From Klenkia marina (GTDB lineage Bacteria; Actinomycetota; Actinomycetes; Mycobacteriales; Geodermatophilaceae): a stretch of DNA of 64,000 nt. The first letter of the stretch is position 1; each line of letters starts with the position of its first letter. A program made the position numbers and the translations under genes. The notes under the pieces were generated by a model that saw nothing but the letters and a program-made list of their open reading frames with translations, was not told where the DNA came from and ran no database searches. The stretch is from contig NZ_FMUH01000001.1 of assembly GCF_900101025.1 (NCBI RefSeq), positions 186,001-250,000 on the forward strand. The letters run 5' to 3'. Below, piece after piece: positions 42,037 through 50,944 of the stretch.

Positions 42037-42917
42037 AGGCCGGCGAACAGGTCGGTCTCCCAGCCGTGCTCCCCCGCGCCCGGGCCGCGCTCGCCGCGGA
42101 CGAGCCGGTAGTGCTCGGTGGTGAGCACCTCCTGGCCCAGGTTGTTGGACAGCGCGTAGAACTCGCCGTCCATGGTCAGCTGGGTGGCGTGGGCGGCCAT
42201 GGCGGCGGCCTTGGCCGCCCGGTGCGCGGCGCCGTCGATCTCGCAGGTGACGTCGGCGTCCTCGGCGGCGAAGGGGATCTCGCGGGCGTCGGTCACGCCG
42301 TCGTACCCGGTGTCGGCGGCGGCCAGGGCGTCGAGCCCCTGCTGCAGCACCGAGACCGGCACGCAGGTCCAGTAGACCTTGGCGACGGTGTGCGGCGCGC
42401 CCAGCTCGGGCCGGTGGGCGGGGTCGGCGGCGGCGTCGACGGCCCGCATGGTCACGCGGTGGGCCTGGATGTGGTCGGGGTGGCCGTACCCGCCGTGCTC
42501 GTCGTAGCCGACCACCACCTGCGGGCGCACCTCGCGCAGCACGGCCACGGCGGCGTCGACGGCTTCGTCGAGGTCGGCGTTCCAGAAGGCGCGGGGGTGC
42601 CCGTTGGCCGGGGTGCCGATCATTCCCGAGTCGCGCCAGCGGCCGGTGTGGCCGAGGAACCGGTGGTCGGTCACCCCGAGGGCGGCCATGGCGGCGGCGA
42701 GCTCGGCGATGCGGTAGCCACCGAGCTGGTCGGCCTGGTCGGCGGCCAGGCCGGCCAGCTCGGGCACGAGGATCTCGCCCTCCTCGCCGAGCGTGCAGGT
42801 GAGCAGCGCGACGTGCGCGCCCTCGGCGACGTAGCGGGCCATGGTGGCCCCGTTGTTGATCGACTCGTCGTCGGGGTGGGCGTGCACGAGCAGCAGACGA
42901 CGATCAGCGAGAGGCAC
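42033..42917 (-). CDS. mshB: GlcNAc-inositol deacetylase (mycothiol biosynthesis)
   Basis: A 294-residue LmbE-fold zinc deacetylase: metal motif [20 protein letters not shown] at the N-terminus, and [19 protein letters not shown] in the middle. MshB removes acetate from N-acetyl-glucosaminyl-myo-inositol in the second main step of mycothiol synthesis. Length and motifs distinguish it from the paralogue Mca only moderately, but the neighbourhood (ferredoxin/dapC, as with Rv1170) supports MshB. It starts with GTG at 42917 and is followed by a coupled small membrane protein gene. Confidence 0.92.
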   Translation of the reverse strand: MPLADRRLLLVHAHPDDESINNGATMARYVAEGAHVALLTCTLGEEGEILVPELAGLAADQADQLGGYRIAELAAAMAALGVTDHRFLGHTGRWRDSGMIGTPANGHPRAFWNADLDEAVDAAVAVLREVRPQVVVGYDEHGGYGHPDHIQAHRVTMRAVDAAADPAHRPELGAPHTVAKVYWTCVPVSVLQQGLDALAAADTGYDGVTDAREIPFAAEDADVTCEIDGAAHRAAKAAAMAAHATQLTMDGEFYALSNNLGQEVLTTEHYRLVRGERGPGAGEHGWETDLFAGL

Positions 42918-43023
42918 GGCTCAATGATCCCCGAGCACGGGCCTGGTGATCGCGGGGGTCGAAGACTCCCCGATCGCCAGGCCGGACGCGCTCGTCGCAG
43001 CAGGGGACGGCCACTGGCCGCGG

Positions 43024-43042
43024 TGCGGTCCGGAGGACCGCA
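43024..43042 (-). terminator. Hairpin after the peptide transporter operon
   Basis: TGCGGTCC, GGA loop, GGACCGCA directly beyond the stop of the last ABC transporter gene (43046, minus strand). No U-tract. Confidence 0.55.
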
Positions 43043-43045
43043 GTG

Positions 43046-44074
43046 TCACAGCACCTTCAGCGCTTCGGCGTAGTGGCAGGCGCTCTGGTGGTCGGTCCCG
43101 CGGGACTCCAGCGGCGGCTCGACGGTCATGCACTTCTCGCGCTGGGTGTCGTCGAGCTGGTTGGCGAACTTCTGGCACCGGGTGCGGAACCGGCAGCCCG
43201 AGGGCGGGTTCGCCGGGCTGGGGACGTCGCCGGTGATGATGATCCGCTGGCGGCTGCGCTCCAGGCGCGGGTCGGGCAGCGGGATCGCCGACAGCAGGGC
43301 TTGCGTATAGGGGTGCGTGGGCGCCTCGAACAGCACGTCCCGCGGGGCCACCTCGATGATCTTGCCGAGGTACATGACGGCGACCCGGTCGGAGATGTGC
43401 CGCACCACCGACAGGTCGTGCGCGATGAACAGGTAGGAGAGGCCGAGGCGCTCCTTGAGGTCCTCGAGCAGGTTGATCACGCCGGCCTGGATCGAGACGT
43501 CGAGCGCGGAGACCGGCTCGTCGAGGACCAGGACCTTGGGCTCCAGCGCCAGCGCGCGGGCGATGCCGATGCGCTGGCGCTGCCCGCCGGAGAACTCGGC
43601 CGGGTAGCGGTTGGTGTGCTCGGGGTTGAGGCCCACGGTCTCGACCAGGGTGCGCACGCGCTCCCGCAGCTCGGCCTCGTCCTTGGTCAGGCCGTGGATG
43701 ATCAGCGGCTCGGCGACGATGTCGAACACCGGCAGCCGCGGGTTGAGCGAGGCGTAGGGGTCCTGGAAGACGATCTGGATGTCGCGGCGCAGCGGCCGCA
43801 TCTCCTTGCGCCCCAGACCCACGATGTCGCGGCCCTGGAACACCACGGACCCGCCGGTGGCCGGCTGCAGGTTGAGGATCGCCCGGCCGGTGGTGGACTT
43901 GCCGCAGCCGGACTCGCCGACCAGGCCGAGGACCTCGCCCGGGTAGAGGTCCAGGTCGAGCCCGTCCACGGCGCGGACGGCGCCCACGGTGCGCTTGATC
44001 AGCCCGCCGCCCTTGATCGGGAAGTGCTTCTCCAGACCGCGGACGCTGAGGATCGGTTCACGGGTGGCGGTCAT
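43046..44074 (-). CDS. dppF: Oligopeptide/dipeptide ABC transporter ATPase (DppF/OppF type)
   Basis: A 342-residue ABC ATPase: Walker [20 protein letters not shown]-loop [13 protein letters not shown], signature [18 protein letters not shown], Walker [17 protein letters not shown] and the switch HDLSVVRHI. The C-terminal oligopeptide-binding extension ([15 protein letters not shown]) includes cysteines typical of DppF/OppF, possibly a [4Fe-4S] site. It powers import with the DppD-type ATPase. ATGA overlap with the upstream gene. Confidence 0.96.
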   Translation of the reverse strand: MTATREPILSVRGLEKHFPIKGGGLIKRTVGAVRAVDGLDLDLYPGEVLGLVGESGCGKSTTGRAILNLQPATGGSVVFQGRDIVGLGRKEMRPLRRDIQIVFQDPYASLNPRLPVFDIVAEPLIIHGLTKDEAELRERVRTLVETVGLNPEHTNRYPAEFSGGQRQRIGIARALALEPKVLVLDEPVSALDVSIQAGVINLLEDLKERLGLSYLFIAHDLSVVRHISDRVAVMYLGKIIEVAPRDVLFEAPTHPYTQALLSAIPLPDPRLERSRQRIIITGDVPSPANPPSGCRFRTRCQKFANQLDDTQREKCMTVEPPLESRGTDHQSACHYAEALKVL

Positions 44075-45174
44075 CGGGCCGTCTCCTCCTGGGGGGTGGC
44101 GGGTGCGGGCTCGGTGGTCAGCGTCGCGTCGTCCGAGGAGTCCTCGAACACCGTCGCCGCGTCGCCCTCGGCCTTGCGCACCTCGTCGATGCGGATGCAG
44201 GCCGCGGCGTGGCCGTGCCCGACCTCGACCAGTTCGGGCTCCACGGCGTCGCACTCGGCGACGTGCAGCGGGCACCGCGGGGCGAACGGGCACCCGGGCG
44301 GCATGTTGACCACCGACGGCGGCGAGCCCTTGATGGGGGTGAGCCGCTGCTTGGTCGAGGCGTCGAGGCGGGGCAGCGACCCGAGCAGGCCCAGCGTGTA
44401 GGGCATGCGGGGCTCGTAGTAGATGTCCTCGACCCCGCCGACCTCGACCGGGCGGCCGGCGTACATGACCAGCACGCGGTCGGCGATGCCGGCGACGACG
44501 CCGAGGTCGTGGGTGATCATCACCATCGCCGCGCCGGTCTCCGAGAGCGCGGTCTGCAGCACCTCGAGGATCTGCGCCTGCACCGTGACGTCGAGGGCCG
44601 TCGTCGGCTCGTCGGCGATGATCACGTCGGGCTGGTTGGCCATCGCGATGGCGATGACCACGCGCTGGCGCATGCCGCCGGAGAACTCGTGCGGGTAGGA
44701 CCGCACCCGCTCCGCCGCGTTCGGGATACCGACCAGGGCCAGCAGGTCCGCGGCGCGGGCCTCGGCGGCCTTCGAGCTCAGCTTGGGGTCGTGGACCCGC
44801 AGGGTCTCCTCGATCTGGAACCCCACCCGGTAGACGGGGTCCAGCGACGTCATCGGGTCCTGGAAGATCATCGAGACGCCCTTGCCGCGCACCCGCGACA
44901 TCGCGCGGTCGCTGAGCCCGAGCAGCTCCTGGCCGCGGTACTTGACCGAGCCGGTGACCCGGGCCGAGCCCGGCAGCAGGCCCATGACGGCCAGCGAGGT
45001 GACCGACTTGCCCGAGCCGGACTCCCCGACGATGCCGAGCACCTCGCCGGAGTGCAGCTCGTAGTCCACGCCGCGCACGGCGTGCACCAGGCCGTCCTCG
45101 GTCGGGAAGCGGACGTTGAGGTCCTGGACCGACAGCAGCGGGGTGCGCGGGTCGGCGTCGTTCGTGATGGTCAT
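44071..45174 (-). CDS. dppD: Oligopeptide/dipeptide ABC transporter ATPase (DppD/OppD type)
   Basis: A 367-residue ABC ATPase: Walker [21 protein letters not shown]-loop [17 protein letters not shown], signature [19 protein letters not shown], Walker [17 protein letters not shown]. The C-terminal domain contains [18 protein letters not shown], the cysteine motif seen in OppD/DppD. A 50-residue acidic tail follows. Second energy subunit of the importer; 10 bases after dppC and overlapping dppF by ATGA. Confidence 0.96.
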   Translation of the reverse strand: MTITNDADPRTPLLSVQDLNVRFPTEDGLVHAVRGVDYELHSGEVLGIVGESGSGKSVTSLAVMGLLPGSARVTGSVKYRGQELLGLSDRAMSRVRGKGVSMIFQDPMTSLDPVYRVGFQIEETLRVHDPKLSSKAAEARAADLLALVGIPNAAERVRSYPHEFSGGMRQRVVIAIAMANQPDVIIADEPTTALDVTVQAQILEVLQTALSETGAAMVMITHDLGVVAGIADRVLVMYAGRPVEVGGVEDIYYEPRMPYTLGLLGSLPRLDASTKQRLTPIKGSPPSVVNMPPGCPFAPRCPLHVAECDAVEPELVEVGHGHAAACIRIDEVRKAEGDAATVFEDSSDDATLTTEPAPATPQEETAR

Positions 45175-45184
45175 GGCGTACCCC

Positions 45185-46129
45185 TCAGGACCGCACGCGG
45201 CGGTTGCTCGGGTCGAAGGCATCCCGGATCCCGTCGCCGATCAGGTTGATCGACAGCACGATGACCAGCAGGGTGATGCCCGGGAAGTAGAAGAGCCAGG
45301 GCCGGGTCGTGGTGGCCTGCACGCCGTCGGAGACCAGGCGGCCCAGCGACGTCTGGTTGGCCCCGTTGACGCCGAAGCCCAGGTAGGTCAGCGACGCCTC
45401 GAGGATGATGGCCGTGGCCGCGGCCAGCGTCGTCCACACGATCAGCGACCCGAGGGCGTTCGGGATCAGGTGCTTGAAGATGATCCGCTTGTCCGAGGCG
45501 CCCATGGCGTGCGCGGCCTCGACGTACTCCTTCTCGCGCAGCGACAGGAACTGGCTGCGCACGATGCGGGCCAGGTCCAGCCAGCCGAACAGGCCCAGGA
45601 TGATGCCGACGCCCAGCGGCGTGCGGGACCCGGGGAAGTTCGTCGCGACGACGATCAGCACCACCAGCAGCGGCACGGTGAGGATCAGGTCGACGAACCG
45701 CATGAGCAGGCTGTCGACCCACTTGCCGTAGTAGCCGGCGAGCGCACCGACCAGCAGGCCCAGCGGCAGCGCGATGACGATGAACAGCAGCACGATGAAC
45801 AGCGAGCGCTGCACGCCCTGCATGAGGCCGGCCAGCAGGTCACGGCCGATGGCGTCGCTGCCCAGCGGGTAGCCGTCGACGCCGGGGGGCACCGACTGCG
45901 CGCCGGAGTTCAGCGTGCCGTAGTCGGTCGTGTAGACCAGCGGGCCGCCGAAGCCGAAGACCAGCAGCAGCACGAAGACGACCAGGCCGGTCATCCCGAC
46001 CTTGTTGCGCAGGAAGCGCCGCACGATCTGCTGGCGCTGGCTGCGCGCCTTGACGGTGAACTCGCGCTCGGCGCCGGGACCGGGCGTGTTGGCGGCGGCC
46101 GCCTCGGTGGCGGCCTGGGTGGTGGTCAT
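45185..46129 (-). CDS. dppC: Dipeptide/oligopeptide ABC transporter permease (DppC type)
   Basis: A 314-residue permease with about six helices. The EAA loop that contacts the ATPases reads [20 protein letters not shown]. The N-terminus holds the DppC-type [20 protein letters not shown]. Each member of this group has an N-terminal OppC_N segment, seen here. The ATG has GGAGA 6 bases upstream. Pairs with the DppB-type permease 16 bases upstream. Confidence 0.95.
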   Translation of the reverse strand: MTTTQAATEAAAANTPGPGAEREFTVKARSQRQQIVRRFLRNKVGMTGLVVFVLLLVFGFGGPLVYTTDYGTLNSGAQSVPPGVDGYPLGSDAIGRDLLAGLMQGVQRSLFIVLLFIVIALPLGLLVGALAGYYGKWVDSLLMRFVDLILTVPLLVVLIVVATNFPGSRTPLGVGIILGLFGWLDLARIVRSQFLSLREKEYVEAAHAMGASDKRIIFKHLIPNALGSLIVWTTLAAATAIILEASLTYLGFGVNGANQTSLGRLVSDGVQATTTRPWLFYFPGITLLVIVLSINLIGDGIRDAFDPSNRRVRS

Positions 46130-46145
46130 GAGGTCTCCTGGCCGG

Positions 46146-47135
46146 TCAGGCGAGACGGATGCGCGGGTCGAGGACCGCGTAGAGGACGTCGGCGACGAGG
46201 TTGAACAGCACGACGAAGACCGCGCTGACCAGCAGCCAGCCGAGCACGACGTTGATGTCGTTCTGCCCGATGCCGTTCTGCAGCAGGTACTCGCCCATGC
46301 CGTGCCAGACGAACACCTGCTCGGTGATGACGGCACCGCCGAACAGCGTGCCGATGCCCAGCGCGACCACGGTGGTCAGCGGGATGAGCGCGTTGCGCAG
46401 CCCGTGCTTCATGACCACCCGGCGGTAGGGCAGGCCCTTGGCCCGGGCCAGGCGCATGTAGTCCGACCCCAGCACGTCGAGCATGGCCGAGCGCTGGAAC
46501 CGGCTCCACGAGGCGAACGACAGCAGCGCCAGGCTGATGGTGGGCAGCACGAGGTGGCCGATGCGGTCGCTCCACAGCTCCCAGCCGCTGGCGTACAGCG
46601 ACAGACCTGGTGTCTCCTCGCCGATCGTGTAGAGCACCTGCTGCCCGAACAGGTCGTTGACGCCGCCGGCCACGAACTCCTTGAGGATCGCGGCGAACCA
46701 GAAGGTCGGCAGCGCGATGAGGACGTAGGCGAGGAAGGTGAAGGCGTAGTCCGAGGGCTTGTACTGCCGCACGGCGCCGATGACGCCGACGATGACCGCC
46801 AGCAGGACGGCGATGATGATCGCCAGCAAGATCATGCGGCCGGTCACCAGCAGGCGGCCGCCGAGCTGGTCGGTCACGGGGGTGCCGCCGATCGTCTCGC
46901 CGAAGTCGCCGCGCAGCACGCCGGTGAGCCAGTGCCAGTAGCGGACCAGGAAGGGCTCGTTGAGCCCGAGCTGCTCGCGGACGCCGTCGAGGTACTCCTG
47001 GGTGGGGGGCGGCTGCCGCTGCCGGAACTTCGCCAGCGGGTCGAAGCTCGCGGCGCAGAGGGCGAAGACGAGGAACGAGCTGGCGATCAACACGAGGACC
47101 GAGGCGATGATCCGCCGGACCGTGAAGAAGAACAT
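46146..47135 (-). CDS. dppB: Dipeptide/oligopeptide ABC transporter permease (DppB type)
   Basis: A 329-residue permease with the DppB-type N-terminus (RRIIASVLVLIASSFLVFAL) and an external loop containing RYWHWLTGVLRGDFGETIGG. The EAA motif reads DYMRLARAKGLPYRRVVMKH. Six membrane helices are predicted. It forms the channel with DppC. A very strong hairpin separates it from the binding-protein gene upstream, probably reducing its expression relative to the binding protein. Confidence 0.95.
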   Translation of the reverse strand: MFFFTVRRIIASVLVLIASSFLVFALCAASFDPLAKFRQRQPPPTQEYLDGVREQLGLNEPFLVRYWHWLTGVLRGDFGETIGGTPVTDQLGGRLLVTGRMILLAIIIAVLLAVIVGVIGAVRQYKPSDYAFTFLAYVLIALPTFWFAAILKEFVAGGVNDLFGQQVLYTIGEETPGLSLYASGWELWSDRIGHLVLPTISLALLSFASWSRFQRSAMLDVLGSDYMRLARAKGLPYRRVVMKHGLRNALIPLTTVVALGIGTLFGGAVITEQVFVWHGMGEYLLQNGIGQNDINVVLGWLLVSAVFVVLFNLVADVLYAVLDPRIRLA

Positions 47136-47207
47136 GCGGGGACCTTACGCCGAGAGCGGAAGCCGTCCGGGGGGAACGACCAGTTCAGCAGGGACGTCCG
47201 GGCACAG

Positions 47208-47243
47208 CACGGCCCCCGGGGGGTGAGCCCCCCGGGGGCCGTG
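47208..47243 (-). terminator. Perfect 16-base hairpin between dppA and dppB
   Basis: CACGGCCCCCGGGGGG with its exact complement and a 4-base loop (TGAG on the plus strand). It lies inside the operon, 37 bases beyond the binding-protein stop. No U-tract. It probably gives partial termination or 3' mRNA protection so that the binding protein is made in excess. Confidence 0.75.
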
Positions 47244-47280
47244 ACTGCGATCAGGTGTCAGCGGTGGTGCGACCTGTGGG

Positions 47281-49005
47281 TCAGCTGGACACGGCCCAGG
47301 TCTCGGCGTTCCAGAGCGGCCCGGTCTGCGAGGCGTTGTCCTCGACGTTCGAGATGGAGCTCTGGTACGCGATCAGCGTGGGCTTCTGGTACAGCGGCAG
47401 CGTGGCCATCTGGGCCCACAGCGCCTGGTCGACCTGGTTGGCCAGGTCGGCCGCCTTGTCCGGGTCGGGCTCGGACACCATCTGGCTCAGCAGCTGGTCG
47501 ATCTCCGGGGTGCCGATGCGGGAGTAGTTCTGCCCCAGACCGTTCTCCGGCGAGTAGTAGATCGACTGGTTCGACGAGACGAACGGGGTGGAGACCCAGG
47601 CGAAGAGCGCGGCCTGGAAGCCACCGGCCACCAGCGAGGTGGGCTTGTCGACGTCGGCGAAGATGTCCGGGTTGGCGTTGAACGTCGCCTCGATCCCGGC
47701 CTCCTTCAGCTGCGGGATCATGACCTCGATGGTGGTCTGGCGCAGCGGGTTGTTGGCCGTGGTGTCGATGCGGATCGACAGGCGCTGGCCGCCCTTGGCG
47801 TAGATGCCGTCGGCACCCAGGACCCAGCCGTCGCCCTCCAGCAGCTGCTTGGCCTGCGCGGTGTTCTGGCTCTTGTACTCGTCCGGGGCGTTGTCCTGGT
47901 ACTCCGGCTGGTTGTTCACGTAGAGCCGGTTGTCCAGCACCTGTGCGTCGGAGGAGAACTGGCCGACGGTCTGGTCGACGATCTCCTGGCGGTCCAGCGC
48001 CATGGCGAAGGCCTGGCGGACCGGCAGCGAGCTCAGGATCGGGTCGGTCGTGTTGAAGTCGAGGTGCTCGAACGTCAGACCGAAGGTGATCTTGTTCTCC
48101 ACGCCCGGCTCGAGGCCGTCGAGCTGGTCGACCAGGTCGAGCTGGGGCTGCGGGTAGACGACGCCCAGCTCCTGGTTCTGCAGACCCTGGACCGTGGTCG
48201 TCGGGTCGTTGCCGACGTTCTGGATGACCAGGCGGGCCAGCTTGGCCGGCTCGCCCCACCACTCGGGGTTGGGGGTCAGGATGACGATCTGGCCACCGAC
48301 GTCGATGTTCTCCTTCTTGACCTGGAACGGCCCGGCGGAGATGTCGTCGATGATGCCGTCGGCGATCGGGAAGCCGTTGGAGATGGTCTCGCAGAGGGCC
48401 GTCGGGTCCTCGTTGTCCATCAGGTGGGCCGGCAGGAAGGTGCTGAACAGCGACTGCCAGTCGGCGTAGGGCTCGGTGTAGGTGACGGTGACGGTCTTGT
48501 TGTCGTCGCCGCCGCCCTCGACCGAGGCGATGTTGGCGTAGCCGTTGGTCGACAGCACGGCCTCGCAGCCGCCGTCGGCCGGGTCCGCGCTGCGGTTGGC
48601 CTTCCAGGTGAAGGCGAAGTCGTCGGCGGTGATGGGGGTGCCATCGCTCCAGACGGCGTCGGGGTTGATCTCGTAGGTGTTGACCTGCTGCCCGCCGTTG
48701 TCCTCCAGCGTGGGCTCGGAGGCCAGGATGTTCTCGTCCCAGGTGACCGAGAAGTCGGGCGAGACGTTGAAGGCGCTGGGCAGGACCCGGCCGATGATGG
48801 TCTGGGTCGCGGTGCTGTTGCCCGCCGAGATGAACGGGTAGATGTTCTCCGGGAAGGCCGTGGGCTCGCCGAAGACGACCTGGCCGGAGCCACCCTCCCC
48901 GCTGCCTCCGCCGTCGCTGCTGCTGCCGCCGCCACAGGCGGACAGCACCATCGCGCCGGCGATGCCGGTGGCGACGAGCGCTGAACCGCGCTTGCTCAAC
49001 TTCAC
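47281..49005 (-). CDS. dppA: Peptide ABC transporter substrate-binding lipoprotein
   Basis: A 574-residue family 5 solute-binding protein. The lipoprotein signal has lipobox GAMVLSACGGG, with Cys near residue 24, followed by a Gly/Ser-rich linker. Family features include WSDGTPITADDFAFTWKANR and PVRQAFAMALDRQEIVDQTV. It captures peptides or other solutes outside the membrane and hands them to DppBC. GGGAGG lies 9 bases before the GTG. The lack of bound-peptide data leaves the true substrate open. A 435-base gene-free region lies upstream. Confidence 0.95.
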   Translation of the reverse strand: MKLSKRGSALVATGIAGAMVLSACGGGSSSDGGGSGEGGSGQVVFGEPTAFPENIYPFISAGNSTATQTIIGRVLPSAFNVSPDFSVTWDENILASEPTLEDNGGQQVNTYEINPDAVWSDGTPITADDFAFTWKANRSADPADGGCEAVLSTNGYANIASVEGGGDDNKTVTVTYTEPYADWQSLFSTFLPAHLMDNEDPTALCETISNGFPIADGIIDDISAGPFQVKKENIDVGGQIVILTPNPEWWGEPAKLARLVIQNVGNDPTTTVQGLQNQELGVVYPQPQLDLVDQLDGLEPGVENKITFGLTFEHLDFNTTDPILSSLPVRQAFAMALDRQEIVDQTVGQFSSDAQVLDNRLYVNNQPEYQDNAPDEYKSQNTAQAKQLLEGDGWVLGADGIYAKGGQRLSIRIDTTANNPLRQTTIEVMIPQLKEAGIEATFNANPDIFADVDKPTSLVAGGFQAALFAWVSTPFVSSNQSIYYSPENGLGQNYSRIGTPEIDQLLSQMVSEPDPDKAADLANQVDQALWAQMATLPLYQKPTLIAYQSSISNVEDNASQTGPLWNAETWAVSS

Positions 49006-49318
49006 GTTCGATTGCCTCCCTCGACCCGCACGCGCGGGGGGAACTGACCTGGTCTGCCCTCCTGGACGCGATCGGCGTCCAGGACGAACTGGGTACGAGC
49101 CGCGCCGCACCTGGCAGAGGACTGTCCGACCAGGCCGACCTGCAGGACACTAGGCATCGCCGCCGGGACGGGTCCACGGCCGTCACCATTTTGTGACCTG
49201 GGCTCACGACCCCGGGCCACGGGCTCGCGACCTGCTGGAACGCCCGCGCAACACCGCCGTCACGACAGGACGTCTTGCGGTCCGCGAGCCCGTGGAGCGC
49301 AGCTCTTCCGGGTCGTCC

Positions 49319-49338
49319 GGTACCGGCATCCCGGTACC
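49319..49338. promoter_or_regulatory. Inverted repeat GGTACCGG-4-CCGGTACC
   Basis: A perfect 8-4-8 inverted repeat about 100 bases before the CsbD start codon. Each arm contains the smaller palindrome GGTACC. It is a possible operator; no bound regulator can be named. Confidence 0.35.
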
Positions 49339-49374
49339 GACGCCGACTGCCAGCGAACCGGCAGGTGGATCGAT

Positions 49375-49399
49375 GTGTGCGCCCCACGGCCCCGGGTAG
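49375..49399 (+). promoter_or_regulatory. Candidate SigB/SigF-type stress promoter for csbD
   Basis: GTGT (49375-49378), 15 bases, GGGTAG (49394-49399), resembling the general-stress consensus GTTT-N15-17-GGGTAT. It lies 41 bases before the CsbD ATG, a sensible distance. The -35 half is weak. Confidence 0.35.
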
Positions 49400-49440
49400 A
49401 CGTGGTCTCGACCGCAGAACTCGAACGTGAGGAGAACGTG

Positions 49441-49611
49441 ATGAGCGCCGTGGACAAGATCAAGAACAAGGCCGAAGAGCTGATGGGGCAGGGCAAGGAG
49501 GCCGCGGGCGACGCGACCGACAACCGCGACCTCAAGGCCGAGGGCCAGGCCGACCAGGCCTCGGGCAACGCCAAGCAGGCCGGCGAGAAGGTCAAGGACA
49601 TCTTCAAGTAA
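49441..49611 (+). CDS. CsbD-family stress protein
   Basis: A 56-residue, very hydrophilic protein with the CsbD pattern: KIKNKAEELMGQGKEAAGDA and then AEGQADQASGNAKQAGEKVK. In Bacillus csbD is controlled by the general stress sigma factor SigB. GAGGAG lies 6 bases before the ATG. A possible GGGTAG-type stress promoter lies upstream, which fits that regulation. A strong bidirectional hairpin follows the gene. Confidence 0.92.
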   Translation: MSAVDKIKNKAEELMGQGKEAAGDATDNRDLKAEGQADQASGNAKQAGEKVKDIFK

Positions 49612-49620
49612 GCAGTCCCC

Positions 49621-49658
49621 CGAGAGGCCCGTCCCGCGACCGCGGGGCGGGCCTCTCG
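49621..49658. terminator. Bidirectional terminator between csbD and the Nudix fusion gene
   Basis: A 17-base stem (CGAGAGGCCCGTCCCGC with GCGGGGCGGGCCTCTCG, one T-G pair) and a GACC loop, between the convergent stops at 49611 and 49663. Confidence 0.8.
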
Positions 49659-49662
49659 TCGT

Positions 49663-50421
49663 TCAGAGGCGTGCGAGCAGCGCGCGCACCGCGGGTAGCA
49701 GGGGGCGGTCGGCCGGGATCCAGTCCAGCCCCTCCAGCTCGTCGCCGGTCAGCCACCGCACCTCGTGGTGCTCGTGGGCCACGAGCTCGCCGGCGCTCAC
49801 CCGCCCCCACCACACGCGCAGCGTCGAGGCACCGGGCGGCCCGCCGGCGACGACCCCGGGCAACGGCACCTCCCCCAGGAAAGCCTGCGGGGCGACGTCG
49901 ACCGACAGTTCCTCCCGGCACTCCCGGACCAGCGCGTCCAGCTCGGGTTCCCCGCGCTCGACCTTGCCGCCGGGGAATTCCCACTTGCCGGCCAGCGCCC
50001 CCGACCCGCGCTGGGCGACGAGCACGCGGTCGCCGTCCACCAGCGCCGCCCCCACCACCTGGACGACGTCCTCGGCCCGGCGCTGCGCGGCCGCGGCGTA
50101 GAGATCGAGGTGGGCCTGCATCGCGGCCAGCACCCGCCGACGCACGACCGTCCGGTCCAGCAGGCGGCCCAGCGGCCCGGGGACCCGGTTGTCCCACTCG
50201 ACCTGGTCGTCGACGAGCGTGCCGGCGCCGGTCGGGGAGAAGCTCCGGGTGTGCCGCACCTGCGCCAGCAGACCGCCGCTGCCGGTGTGGGCGTCGGCGT
50301 GCGGCCGGTCGGAGGCGACCTCGGTGAGGGCCCACGGCCAGGGGCGCCCGAGCACCCGGGCGACGTCGAAGGCCACCGTCAGCGGCGCCTCCACCAGCGT
50401 GGTGAATCGCAGCCAGGGCAC
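49663..50421 (-). CDS. SRPBCC-Nudix hydrolase fusion protein
   Basis: A 252-residue two-domain protein. Residues 1 to about 115 form a START/SRPBCC-like domain (FTTLVEAPLTVAFDVARVLG; DDQVEWDNRVPG; VLAAMQAHLDLYAAAAQRR). From about residue 120 a MutT-type Nudix domain carries the Nudix box with GGKVERGEPELDALVRE followed by CREEL. The Nudix half would hydrolyse 8-oxo-dGTP or a similar nucleotide. The fusion joins a ligand-binding domain to a sanitising enzyme. GTG start at 50421; divergent from the Rrf2 regulator. Confidence 0.9.
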   Translation of the reverse strand: MPWLRFTTLVEAPLTVAFDVARVLGRPWPWALTEVASDRPHADAHTGSGGLLAQVRHTRSFSPTGAGTLVDDQVEWDNRVPGPLGRLLDRTVVRRRVLAAMQAHLDLYAAAAQRRAEDVVQVVGAALVDGDRVLVAQRGSGALAGKWEFPGGKVERGEPELDALVRECREELSVDVAPQAFLGEVPLPGVVAGGPPGASTLRVWWGRVSAGELVAHEHHEVRWLTGDELEGLDWIPADRPLLPAVRALLARL

Positions 50422-50456
50422 CGCGCCAGTTTCCCAGACCGGGCAGGATGGGCTCC

Positions 50457-50930
50457 GTGCGCATCACCGCCCGGGTGGACTACGCGGTACGGGCCGCCCT
50501 CGAACTGGCCGCCGCGAGCCCCGACGCCCTCACCTGCGACCGCATCGCCACCTCCCAGGGGATCCCGGCCCGCTTCCTGCAGGCCATCCTCGGCGACCTG
50601 CAGCACGCCCGACTGGTGACCAGCCAGCGCGGGCGCGACGGCGGCTACCGGCTGGCGCTGCCGCCGTCGGAGGTCTCGATCGCCCGGGTTATGCGCATCG
50701 AGCAGGGGTTCCTCGCCGAGGTGCACGGCCAGCGCCCCGAGGACGCGACCTACCCCGGCGTGGCCGAGGCGCTGACCGGGGTCTGGGTCGCCGCGCGCGA
50801 CTCCTACCGCCGGGTGCTCGAGCAGGTGACCCTCGCCGACGTCGTCGCCGGACGACTGCCGGCCGCGGTCGCCGAGCTGGCCGAGGTCGAGAGCGCCTGG
50901 CGCTCGTTCGGGGCCGTGCCGGTCGACTGA
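50457..50930 (+). CDS. Rrf2-family transcriptional regulator of the sulfate-assimilation operon
   Basis: A 157-residue Rrf2 regulator: ITARVDYAVRAALELAAASP, winged helix with IPARFLQAILGDLQHARLVT and GRDGGYRLALPPSEVSIARV, and a C-terminal dimerisation helix. It has only one cysteine (near residue 27), so it lacks the three-cysteine Fe-S site of IscR/NsrR and resembles CymR-type regulators of cysteine metabolism. It lies 14 bases before cysC on the same strand, so it probably controls this operon. ATG 50448 is an alternative start. Confidence 0.92.
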   Translation: MRITARVDYAVRAALELAAASPDALTCDRIATSQGIPARFLQAILGDLQHARLVTSQRGRDGGYRLALPPSEVSIARVMRIEQGFLAEVHGQRPEDATYPGVAEALTGVWVAARDSYRRVLEQVTLADVVAGRLPAAVAELAEVESAWRSFGAVPVD

Positions 50931-50944
50931 TTGACTCTGCGGCC

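Larger units (their letters stand above)
49006..49440. other. 435-base gene-free region between dppA and the CsbD gene
   Basis: The longest region without a gene. It holds the dppA ribosome binding site, a perfect inverted repeat (49319-49338), a candidate stress promoter (49375-49399) and the CsbD ribosome binding site. I see no convincing protein or RNA gene in it. Confidence 0.6.
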
